Part shown: positions 53,552-59,884 of the stretch, piece after piece
Layout of the letters: the number at the start of each line of letters is the position of its first letter
How positions within the stretch are numbered: the stretch's first letter is position 1
DNA from: Natranaerobius trueperi
GTDB taxonomy: Bacteria; Bacillota; Natranaerobiia; Natranaerobiales; Natranaerobiaceae
DNA length: 59,884 bases
Assembly: GCF_002216005.1 (NCBI RefSeq)
Contig: NZ_NIQC01000015.1
Coordinates: 1 to 59,884 of the forward strand
Direction: 5' to 3'
Notes under the pieces: model-generated
Told to the model about the DNA's origin: nothing
Seen by the model: only the letters and a program-made list of their open reading frames with translations
Databases searched by the model: none
Made by a program: the position numbers and the translations under genes

Positions 53552-54004
53552 ATGCGAGCAGTAATACAGCGAGTTAGTGAATCCTATGTAAATGTTGACA
53601 ATCATAATGTTGGTGAAATTAATAGTGGACTTAATGTTTTGCTAGGAGTTGAAGAAGAAGATAACGAAAAAGATGTTGATTACATGGTTGACAAGATTGT
53701 GAACCTTAGAATTTTCGAGGATGATCAAGATAAGTTAAATTTATCTGTAAAAGATGTTAATGGTGAAATTTTAGTTGTTAGCCAATTTACTTTACTTGGT
53801 GACTGTAGAAAAGGTCGTAGACCTAACTTTATGAAGGCGGCACCACCAGCAAAAGCTGATGAATTATATAAATTATTTACAAAAAAAATTGAAGAAAATC
53901 ATGGTTTGAAAGTGCAAACAGGGAGTTTTCAACAACATATGAAGGTAGGACTAGTCAATGATGGTCCTGTAACAATGCTTATTGACAGCAAAAAAACATT
54001 CTAA
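53552..54004 (+). CDS. dtd: D-aminoacyl-tRNA deacylase
   Basis: Hydrolyses D-amino acids from mischarged tRNA. MRAVIQRVSESYVNVD start, the SQFTLLGDCRKGRRPNFMKAA active-site segment (about 76-96) and VNDGPVTMLIDS with the cross-subunit GP motif (about 133). Length 150 standard. Ribosome site AAAGGGGG. Order rel-dtd-MBL-hisS-aspS is conserved in many Firmicutes. Confidence 0.96.
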   Translation: MRAVIQRVSESYVNVDNHNVGEINSGLNVLLGVEEEDNEKDVDYMVDKIVNLRIFEDDQDKLNLSVKDVNGEILVVSQFTLLGDCRKGRRPNFMKAAPPAKADELYKLFTKKIEENHGLKVQTGSFQQHMKVGLVNDGPVTMLIDSKKTF

Positions 54005-54026
54005 ATCAGTAAAGGAGGTTAATATT

Positions 54027-54644
54027 TTGCGTATTGAGCGAATAGTAGTGGGAGCGTTACAAGCAAATTGTTATATTGTTTTTGATGAAGAAAGTAAAGA
54101 GGGTATAATTATAGATCCTGGTGATGATAAAGATGAAATTCTGACTAAGGTTAAAGAATTAAATGTAACACCAAAATTGATCATTAATACTCATGGACAT
54201 GCCGATCATATAGGTGGAAATGATATTAAAGAAAAACTAAGTGCTAAATTAGCTATACATGAAGATGATGCGGATAAATTACTTAATCCTGACCTCAACT
54301 TATCAAGTTTTACAGGAGTAGAATATATATCTCCAGACGCTGATACAAAACTAGTTGATGGGCAAACCTTACAAGTCAAAGGTATGGAAGTAAATATTAT
54401 TGCTACTCCAGGACATACACCAGGAGGAATTTGTCTCTTAATTGAAGATAAATTATTTTCCGGGGATACGTTATTTCAAAGAGGTATTGGACGTTGTGAT
54501 CTTCCCGGTGGTGATATGAAACAGCTCACTAAATCTGTAAAAGAAAAACTATTTACCCTAGATGAAGATGTAGAGGTTTTCCCTGGACACGGTAATCGTA
54601 CAACTATTGGTGAAGAAAAATCAGACAATCCTTTTTTTGTATAA
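54027..54644 (+). CDS. Metallo-beta-lactamase-fold hydrolase (glyoxalase II-like)
   Basis: MBL fold with the zinc motif NTHGHADHIGGN (about 56-67), later ligands in ATPGHTPGG and SGDTLFQRGIGRCDLPGGD, and terminal VFPGHGNRTTIGEEK. It resembles YqgX/hydroxyacylglutathione hydrolase-type proteins; in an organism with bacillithiol the true thioester substrate is open. TTG 54027 follows AAAGGAGG; the longer frame starts inside dtd. 205 residues. Confidence 0.88.
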   Translation: MRIERIVVGALQANCYIVFDEESKEGIIIDPGDDKDEILTKVKELNVTPKLIINTHGHADHIGGNDIKEKLSAKLAIHEDDADKLLNPDLNLSSFTGVEYISPDADTKLVDGQTLQVKGMEVNIIATPGHTPGGICLLIEDKLFSGDTLFQRGIGRCDLPGGDMKQLTKSVKEKLFTLDEDVEVFPGHGNRTTIGEEKSDNPFFV

Positions 54645-54675
54645 TTATAGAGTTAAGCTTGCGTAGTAAAATTTT

Positions 54676-54704
54676 TTGACAAAATGATTGTAATATAGTA
54701 AAAT
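54676..54704 (+). promoter_or_regulatory. Sigma-A promoter of hisS-aspS
   Basis: TTGACA (54676-54681), exactly 17 nt, TAAAAT (54699-54704), directly upstream of the T-box leader. Confidence 0.85.
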
Positions 54705-54714
54705 TTAAAAAAGT

Positions 54715-54976
54715 ATATTAACTAACGAATAAAAGCGAAGACAAGGACAGTAAGTTAGGTAACTTCTTACAGAGAGGAGTCTCTTCGGCTGGAAAGGCTC
54801 TAGAAGTTCTGACTGAAAAACACCTTTGAGCTGACTAGTCGAACTTATTAGTAGACTAGGTCCCCTGTCAGGGTTATTGACATAGAGTGAGTCACTTTTC
54901 ATAGTGACTAACAGGGGTGGTACCGCGGATAACTTCCGTCCCCGACTTTTTGTCGGAGATGGAAGTTTTTTTATTG
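54715..54976 (+). promoter_or_regulatory. T-box leader controlling hisS-aspS
   Basis: Long structured leader with T-box features. Stem I includes the AGTAAG region and a distal loop with GGCTGGAAAGG. The specifier region GAAAAACACCTTTGAG lies around 54815-54830. The T-box AGGGTGGTACCGCGG is at 54913-54927, with TGGT to pair with uncharged tRNA NCCA. The specifier is most simply read as CAC (His, 54821-54823); AAC one frame earlier cannot be excluded. Uncharged tRNA would stabilise the antiterminator and permit hisS and aspS transcription. Known T-box leaders on hisS-aspS operons read His or Asp codons. Confidence 0.9.
54931..54976 (+). terminator. T-box terminator hairpin
   Basis: AACTTCC...CCGAC-TTTTT-GTCGG...GGAAGTT stem followed by a T-run. 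It overlaps the 3' side of the T-box sequence, the usual mutually exclusive arrangement. Confidence 0.88.
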
Positions 54977-55012
54977 TACATAGTAATTGATTTTGAAGGG
55001 AGGTAACAGTAA

Positions 55013-56281
55013 ATGCTAACAAAAGCACCAAGAGGAACAAAAGATATTTTACCTGAAGAGAACTTAAAATGGAATTTCTTAGAAAAAACTGCACAAAAAG
55101 TTGCAGAAAGATTTGGTTTTCAACAAATTAGATTTCCGATTTTTGAGCACACTGAACTTTTTCAAAGAAGTGTAGGGGAAACCTCTGATATAGTCAGTAA
55201 AGAAATGTACACTTTTACCGATCGAGGAAGTAGAAGTATAACTTTAAGACCAGAAGGCACTGCACCAACTGTGAGGATGTATGTTGAATATAAGTTATTT
55301 AATCAACCACAACCTACGAAGTTTTATTATACCGGACCCATGTTTCGATATGATCGCCCACAAGCAGGAAGGTACAGACAGTTTCATCAATTTGGGGTAG
55401 AACTTTTTGGAAGTGAGGCACCGGAAGCTGACGTTGAAGTTATGAAGTTAGCACTTGATTATTTTACAGCCCTTGGTCTCGATGGGTTAGAACTAGAAAT
55501 AAATAGTGTGGGATGTAAAAAATGTCGAGAAGAATACATTAACACATTAGTGAAATACTTTGAATCAAAAATTGAGATGTTATGCGAAGACTGTAATAAT
55601 AGATTTAGAACTAATCCAATGAGAGTACTTGATTGTAAACAAAAAGGTTGTCAAGATGCAGTAGATGAGGATGTACCATTTATCACAGATAATTTATGTA
55701 GTGAATGTGATAATCACTTTGAGAATGTAAAAAAGTTATTATCTGGATTAGATATTGACTATCGAATTAATAGACATCTTGTTAGAGGATTAGATTATTA
55801 TACTAAGACAGCTTTTGAAGTTGTTTCTTCTTCAATTGGGGCACAAAATGCTTTAGGAGGAGGGGGAAGATATGATTATTTAGTAGAAGAATGTGGTGGA
55901 CCAGCGACCCCAGGTGTAGGTTTTGCAGTAGGTCTTGAAAGGATTTTATTAGCACTTGATAAACAGAATGTTGATCTTCCTAAAGCAGATACTTATGATA
56001 TTTTTATAGTTACTGCTTCAAAAGAAACTACTCATTATAAATCCTTTAATTTATTACATAAATTACGGGATGAAGGGTTCAGCGCTATCATGGATTATGA
56101 TGGACGTAGTTTAAGAGCACAAATGAAACGTGCTAATAAACTAGGGGTTCGATACTCATTGATTTTAGGTGATGAAGAATTACAAGAAGGAATTTGTCAA
56201 TTAAAGGACATGGAAAGTGGTACTCAACAGTCAATTCCTTTAGATGACCTTATCGAACGACTTACAGAAATTATAAATTAA
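55013..56281 (+). CDS. hisS: Histidyl-tRNA synthetase
   Basis: Class II synthetase. KAPRGTKDILPEENLKW start, motif 2 in MFRYDRPQAGRYRQFHQFGVELFG (about 108-131), histidine-A loop LVRGLDYYTKTAFEV, motif 3 GVGFAVGLERILLAL, and C-terminal anticodon domain with SLRAQMKRANKLGVRYSLILG. A zinc-like Cys set (CKKC, CEDC, CKQKGC, CSEC) lies in the insertion. Length 422. Behind the T-box, 20 bp before aspS. Confidence 0.97.
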   Translation: MLTKAPRGTKDILPEENLKWNFLEKTAQKVAERFGFQQIRFPIFEHTELFQRSVGETSDIVSKEMYTFTDRGSRSITLRPEGTAPTVRMYVEYKLFNQPQPTKFYYTGPMFRYDRPQAGRYRQFHQFGVELFGSEAPEADVEVMKLALDYFTALGLDGLELEINSVGCKKCREEYINTLVKYFESKIEMLCEDCNNRFRTNPMRVLDCKQKGCQDAVDEDVPFITDNLCSECDNHFENVKKLLSGLDIDYRINRHLVRGLDYYTKTAFEVVSSSIGAQNALGGGGRYDYLVEECGGPATPGVGFAVGLERILLALDKQNVDLPKADTYDIFIVTASKETTHYKSFNLLHKLRDEGFSAIMDYDGRSLRAQMKRANKLGVRYSLILGDEELQEGICQLKDMESGTQQSIPLDDLIERLTEIIN

Positions 56282-56301
56282 TTAAGACTGGAGGGTTATA
56301 T

Positions 56302-58071
56302 ATGAGAAGAACGCATCAATGCGGTCAGATAACTAGTGATTATATTGGAAGAAAAGTAACTTTAAAAGGATGGGCTGACAATAGGAGAGATCATGGTAAG
56401 CTAATATTTATTGACTTAAGAGACAAGAGTGGATTAGTTCAAGTAGTATGTGATTTTGAAAGTAATCCTGAAGCTCTAAAAGTTGCTGATTCAGTTCGTT
56501 CTGAATTTGTTTTAGAGATCACAGGAGTTGTCAAAAAACGTTCAGAAGAAAACATTAATAGTGATTTACCTACAGGTGAAATTGAAATTGATTGTGAAGA
56601 CATTAAAGTTCTTAATACTTCAAAAACACCACCATTTTTCATTAACAAGGATGTCGATGTAGACGAAAATATTCGATTAAAGCATAGATATTTGGATCTT
56701 CGAAGACAACCAATGCAAGATAATTTAAGATTGAGACATAAGGTCACTAAACTAATTAGAGACTTTTTAGATGAAAATGATTTTATTGAAGTTGAAACTC
56801 CGATGTTGACTAAAAGTACTCCTGAAGGAGCAAGGGACTTTCTTGTTCCAAGTAGATTACACCCAAGATCTTTTTATGCTTTACCACAATCACCACAATT
56901 ATTTAAGCAATTATTGATGGCTTCAGGTGTTGAAAAATACTTTCAGATAGCTAGATGCTTTAGAGACGAAGACTTAAGAGCAGATAGGCAGCCTGAATTT
57001 AGTCAGGTAGATATCGAAGTTTCTTTTCTCGAACAAGATGAATTTATGGAACTAATGGAGCAGATGGTTTCAAAATTATTTAAAGATATTTTAGGAATTG
57101 ACTTAAAAAATCCTTTTACGAAAATTACTTATCAGGATGCTATTGATAGATTTGGTACTGATAGTCCTGATATGAGATTTGGAATGGAATTAACCGATAT
57201 TTCTTCAATTGTAAAAGAATCTGAATTCAAAGTGTTTAGAGAAGCTGTTCAAAAAAATGGACAAGTAAAAGGGATTACAGTTCCAAAAGGGAAAAACTTT
57301 AGTAGAAAAGAATTAGACGAATTAACTGATTTTGTTAAAAATTTTGGTGCTAAAGGGTTAGCTTGGATGATTATAGAAGAAAATGAAGTTAAAAGTCCGA
57401 TAGCTAAATTTTTCTCAGATGAAGAAATGAATCAAATAATTAATGTAATGGAAGCTAAGACTGGTGATGCTTTGTTATTTGTAGCAGACGAAAAAGATGT
57501 AGTAGCAGACTCTCTGTCAAGTTTAAGGCTACACTTAGCTAGACAATTAGACTTAATTCCTGAAAATGAATTTAATTTAGCTTGGGTAACAGATTTCCCT
57601 CTAGTTGAATTTGATAAAGATGATGGTAGATATAAAGCTTTACACCATCCTTTTACTGCACCTTATGCAGATGATTTAGAAAAATACGAAGATGAACCAG
57701 GGAAAATACGTGCAAAAGCATATGATTTAGTTTTAAATGGAGTTGAAATCGGTGGGGGAAGTATGAGGATATACAATCGCGAGACACAAGAGAAAATGTT
57801 TGATCTGCTAGGTATCTCGCTAGAAGAAGCAAAACAAAAATTTGGATTTCTTTTAGATGCTTTTGAATATGGGGCTCCTCCACATGGAGGAATTGCATTT
57901 GGTCTTGATAGGCTTGTCATGCTTTTTGCTGGCTGTTCAAGTATAAGAGATGTAATTGCTTTTCCAAAAACTGCTAACGCAAGTTGTTTGATGACTAATG
58001 CTCCTAGCACAGTTGATAAAAATCAATTAGATGAGCTACACATAAAAACCTCAAAAACTAGCTCAGAGTAA
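56302..58071 (+). CDS. aspS: Aspartyl-tRNA synthetase
   Basis: Class IIb bacterial-type synthetase with OB-fold anticodon domain (about 1-105: RRTHQCGQI, VTLKGWADNRRDHGKLIFIDLRD), catalytic core with motif 2 FRDEDLRADRQPEFSQVD (about 216), the bacterial GAD insertion (about 290-410) and motif 3 GIAFGLDRLVMLFAG (about 531). Length 589. Whether it also charges tRNA-Asn cannot be told. Ribosome site GGAGGG. Operon with hisS. Confidence 0.97.
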   Translation: MRRTHQCGQITSDYIGRKVTLKGWADNRRDHGKLIFIDLRDKSGLVQVVCDFESNPEALKVADSVRSEFVLEITGVVKKRSEENINSDLPTGEIEIDCEDIKVLNTSKTPPFFINKDVDVDENIRLKHRYLDLRRQPMQDNLRLRHKVTKLIRDFLDENDFIEVETPMLTKSTPEGARDFLVPSRLHPRSFYALPQSPQLFKQLLMASGVEKYFQIARCFRDEDLRADRQPEFSQVDIEVSFLEQDEFMELMEQMVSKLFKDILGIDLKNPFTKITYQDAIDRFGTDSPDMRFGMELTDISSIVKESEFKVFREAVQKNGQVKGITVPKGKNFSRKELDELTDFVKNFGAKGLAWMIIEENEVKSPIAKFFSDEEMNQIINVMEAKTGDALLFVADEKDVVADSLSSLRLHLARQLDLIPENEFNLAWVTDFPLVEFDKDDGRYKALHHPFTAPYADDLEKYEDEPGKIRAKAYDLVLNGVEIGGGSMRIYNRETQEKMFDLLGISLEEAKQKFGFLLDAFEYGAPPHGGIAFGLDRLVMLFAGCSSIRDVIAFPKTANASCLMTNAPSTVDKNQLDELHIKTSKTSSE

Positions 58072-58082
58072 GGATGTGTGAT

Positions 58083-58113
58083 TGATTTTTAGATAAAGAT
58101 ATGTTAGTATAAT
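58083..58113 (+). promoter_or_regulatory. Promoter of 6S RNA gene
   Basis: Perfect -10 TATAAT (58108-58113), with TTGATT (58083-58088) as a loosely spaced -35 (19 nt). Transcription would start near 58120. Confidence 0.55.
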
Positions 58114-58119
58114 ACTTGA

Positions 58120-58326
58120 ACAAAGTAAAAAAATAGAGATTAGCGTCCCTACTGTGTACGTGATAACAGCTATGTTTTGACCCAACAGCAACAACAAAGG
58201 GAGCCTGGACTCTACATGTGGCACATATGCCTCACGAAGGACATGTAAAGCATGTAGGAGGGCACCCACCTGAAGTGAATCAGGTTCAAAACATGGTAGT
58301 ACACGGCACAGCGGGGACTTTTTTTT
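58120..58326 (+). ncRNA. ssrS: 6S RNA
   Basis: A long self-complementary RNA with the 6S shape. The 5' arm GTCCCTACTGTG...ATGTTTTGA pairs with the 3' arm TTCAAAACATG...CACAGCGGGGAC, leaving internal bulges and a large central region. The closing stem GTCCC/GGGAC is followed at once by eight Ts. 6S RNA mimics an open promoter and sequesters RNA polymerase with the main sigma factor in stationary phase. The position just after aspS is the same as for Bacillus 6S-1 RNA. Exact ends are estimated. Confidence 0.85.
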
Positions 58327-58377
58327 ACACAAGTAAACTTAGTAAATGATGTTAATAGTATAGGAGGTAACTTAAGA

Positions 58378-58638
58378 ATGGAAGAAAAAACTGCATTAAT
58401 CAATCGGCTACGACGAATTGAAGGACAAATAAAAGGTTTGCAAAAAATGGTGGAAGAAGAAAAATATTGTTCAGATATATTGATGCAGGTTTCAGCTGTT
58501 CGATCGGCAGTAAATAATGTTGGAAAAATTGTACTAGAACAACATTTACGCAAATGCTTAGAATTACCACAAAATGAAGAAGATAGAGAGAAATCAATTA
58601 AAGAGTTGACAGAATTAATTGCAAAATATAGTAAATGA
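58378..58638 (+). CDS. CsoR/FrmR-family metal-sensing repressor (copy 2)
   Basis: An 86-residue paralogue of the protein at 32782. LRRIEGQIKGLQKMVEEEKYCSDILMQVSAVRSA is highly typical of the family. Cys31, His56 (LEQHLRKC) and Cys60 give the copper-type ligand set at the same spacing as in copy 1. No copper exporter is nearby. ATG after TAGGAGGTAACTT. It lies right after the 6S RNA terminator. Confidence 0.92.
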   Translation: MEEKTALINRLRRIEGQIKGLQKMVEEEKYCSDILMQVSAVRSAVNNVGKIVLEQHLRKCLELPQNEEDREKSIKELTELIAKYSK

Positions 58639-58755
58639 TTGAACAATATGCAATATAAATATATAACATAAAAAGTCAGAAAATTACGTCAAAGAGTTAC
58701 CTCTAAATTTCTTCACTTATAGTGATTTACAAACTATTAAATGGGAGGCGTTTAC

Positions 58756-58911
58756 TTGAATCGGACTGAGAACTTTATTGAGTTTCTCTGTTTGAGTTGT
58801 GGGTTTCAGGGGTTGAGTGTGTCAATCTCAGAAGGTGAAGAGTGTCCTAAATGCCAAGGTGAATTACTTGATTCTGGACAAAAATTAGAAAAAAGCAGAG
58901 TTTTAGTTTAG
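58756..58911 (+). CDS. 51-residue zinc-ribbon microprotein
   Basis: Encodes 51 residues starting MNRTENFIEFLCLSC. Two Cys pairs, CLSC (12-15) and CPKC (30-33), separated by 14 residues form a one-zinc ribbon. Good ribosome site GGGAGGCG 5 nt before a TTG start, and a terminator follows 27 bp after the stop. No known name. Role unknown; could be a rubredoxin-like or regulatory adaptor protein. Confidence 0.7.
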   Translation: MNRTENFIEFLCLSCGFQGLSVSISEGEECPKCQGELLDSGQKLEKSRVLV

Positions 58912-58937
58912 AAATATAAAGGAAGTATCGAATTTAA

Positions 58938-58959
58938 AAGCGAGGTTTTTATCTCGCTT
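58938..58959. terminator. Small hairpin (terminator candidate 1)
   Basis: AAGCGAG-GTTTTTAT-CTCGCTT, 27 bp after the zinc-ribbon gene, with a weak T-tract. Confidence 0.5.
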
Positions 58960-58960
58960 C

Positions 58961-59010
58961 AGCTTGTCGACAAAGTCTATTAAATAGGCAGGTCGACAAG
59001 CTTCTTTTTT
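58961..59010 (+). terminator. Strong hairpin terminator
   Basis: AGCTTGTCGAC / GTCGACAAGCT perfect 11-bp stem with a 20-nt loop, followed by TCTTTTTT. Confidence 0.85.
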
Positions 59011-59042
59011 GTAGAATAATAATTTCGGAAAAATAATCCTAG

Positions 59043-59602
59043 GTGATAAAGGTGTTAAACAAGCAAGAAAGAGAAAAACGTAAAGCAGCAGAAATAGTAA
59101 TGCTGGACGAGTTGGTGCCTAAGGATCACTTGGTTAGAAAAATATATGAAACTATTGATTTTGATTTCATCTATGATTTAGTTGTAGATTATTATTTGAA
59201 AGACATAGGTCGTACAAGCATAGATCCAGTGGTTTTAATAAAAATGGTGTTAACTCAATATCTGTTTGGGATAAGATCTATGAGACAGACATAAAAGAGA
59301 TTGAAAACAATGTAGCGTACCGTTGGTTTTAGGCTTAGGTTATATGACCCGGTACCCCACTATTCAACACTTCGAAAGAACTATGAACGTAGGTTTAGAA
59401 ACACAAACGTTTTTGAGCAAAGATTTTATCGTAATTAAAGCATATCAAGAAAAAATTAGATGAAGAAGTAAACATAGATCGAGAGAAAACCGGAAAAAAG
59501 CTTCTACCCCGAAACAAATATGATTGTTATATTTGTCCACATGAACATATATCACATTATCGCACTACTAATAGAGAAGGTTACAGGGAGCAGTTTCTGA
59601 TC
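59043..59602 (+). pseudogene. IS1182-family transposase remnant
   Basis: The open N-terminal part (59043-59294) reads ELVPKDHLVRKIYETIDFDF, YDLVVDYYLKDIGRTSIDPVVL and QYLFGIRSMRQT, typical of IS1182-type transposases. It then breaks off with stops. Pieces farther on fit the zinc-binding middle region (YDCYICPHEHISHYRTTNREGYRE). The catalytic C-terminus is lost where a group II intron fragment begins at 59603. Confidence 0.8.
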
Positions 59603-59679
59603 CAATTGGATATGATGACATATCCAAAAGATACGAGGCATTGCACTCAAACCATAGAACCGCCAAGTACCGAACGGTA
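59603..59679 (+). repeat. Fragment of group II intron 3' end (second copy)
   Basis: About 77 bp closely match 2730-2806: the first 36 nt (from CAATTGGATATGATGACATA) are identical and the rest shows a few substitutions. It carries the end of the maturase gene and the start of domain V (GAACCGCCAAGTACCG), then the match ends. It is fused to the IS1182 relic upstream. Not functional alone. Confidence 0.88.
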
Positions 59680-59726
59680 TGTGATTGTCTAACAATTAAT
59701 TTAGTAGGCCCATAATATAATACCTT

Positions 59727-59751
59727 GGGAATGCACATAATTTTGTGTAAA
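59727..59751 (+). repeat. Probable left inverted repeat of IS256-type element
   Basis: GGGAATGCACATAATTTTGTGT with internal dyad ACA-TAATTTT-TGT lies 37 bp before the transposase start and resembles IS256-family ends. The right end is outside the window. Confidence 0.6.
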
Positions 59752-59787
59752 TGGTTAATCCTACCAATTTAAAGGAGGTTACCATTT

Positions 59788-59884
59788 ATGCGAAATAAGC
59801 AAGACACATTAGCAAAAGAATTAGCTAAGAATTGTAGTAGCATTGAAGATGTACAAGATAAGTTAAAAGACGTGTTTAGCGATA
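59788..59884 (+). CDS. IS256-family transposase, N-terminus (runs off window)
   Basis: Only the first 32 codons are present (MRNKQDTLAKELAKNCSS, then IEDVQDKLKDVFSD). The beginning resembles clostridial IS256 transposases, which start with a 'LAK.C....DV...LK' segment before the EMDEHLGY box. ATG after AAAGGAGGTTACC. Whether it is intact cannot be judged. Confidence 0.65.
   Translation, partial: MRNKQDTLAKELAKNCSSIEDVQDKLKDVFSD

Noticed and set aside
54705-55094. 129-codon minus-strand frame over the hisS leader
   Set aside because: It is antisense to the T-box leader and start of hisS; no ribosome site or family match.
58063-58646. Minus-strand frames over the 6S RNA and CsoR gene
   Set aside because: They are shadows of the structured 6S RNA and of the plus-strand CsoR coding sequence.

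Overview
The window looks like chromosomal DNA from a low-GC, anaerobic, spore-lineage Firmicute. Evidence for this: strong AGGAGG-type ribosome sites with frequent TTG/GTG starts, T-box control of hisS, a 6S RNA gene directly after aspS, a dipicolinate synthase subunit and a small acid-soluble spore protein, NfnAB, LL-diaminopimelate aminotransferase and bacillithiol genes. Acidic exported segments (sensor-kinase ectodomain, SecD periplasmic loop) suggest salt adaptation. A halophilic clostridial lineage such as Natranaerobiales would fit, but the species is inferred, not shown.

Layout. 1-4.1 kb is a graveyard of mobile DNA: the end of a decayed IS21 element, a 5'-truncated group II intron and a decayed IS30 element. 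4.2-10.1 kb holds a CofE-like ligase with an extra central domain, a two-component system, YjbQ, a radical SAM protein and TrmI. A second IS30 relic (10.1-11.1 kb) is followed by three identical tRNA-Val genes. 12-14.3 kb encodes NfnAB, followed by about 1 kb of apparently dead DNA. 15.5-22.4 kb carries a CBS/DRTGG pyrophosphatase, ArgRS, a stand-alone pyruvate-kinase C-terminal domain, a terpene-cyclase-family protein facing a long-chain prenyl synthase, and a small membrane protein. 22.5-25 kb has SpoVFB, a methyltransferase, a rubredoxin-like protein, a DUF503 protein and a spore protein.

25-29.8 kb is a cofactor block: mobA, a Moco-type riboswitch with terminator, moaA, a MOSC protein, a decayed molybdopterin-binding-protein gene, a siroheme-synthesis gene and hemL. 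30-33 kb has MeaB, RseC, a wrecked EamA transporter, an IS6-type relic and a CsoR-like regulator. 33.1-36.2 kb is a diaminopimelate/lysine operon (dapF, dapL, asd). 36.3-40.2 kb is a complete bacillithiol operon (bshC, bshB1, bshA) followed by a cysteine-free Rrf2 regulator. A broken ogt precedes lgt, aroC and aroB, then a three-gene module (ABC-type ATPase, PP2C/SpoIIE phosphatase, small P-loop protein) that I cannot assign to a described pathway. From 46.6 kb run secD, secF, recJ, rel, dtd, an MBL-fold hydrolase, T-box, hisS, aspS, 6S RNA, a second CsoR and a zinc-ribbon microprotein. The window ends in another nest: an IS1182 relic, a group II intron fragment matching the one at the start, and the beginning of an IS256 element.

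The items most worth following are the phosphatase/ATPase/P-loop module, the CofE-like protein with its inserted domain, the bacillithiol operon with a Cys-less Rrf2 protein, the riboswitch-controlled Moco operon with one dead member, and the sensor kinase lacking the phosphatase-motif Thr/Asn.
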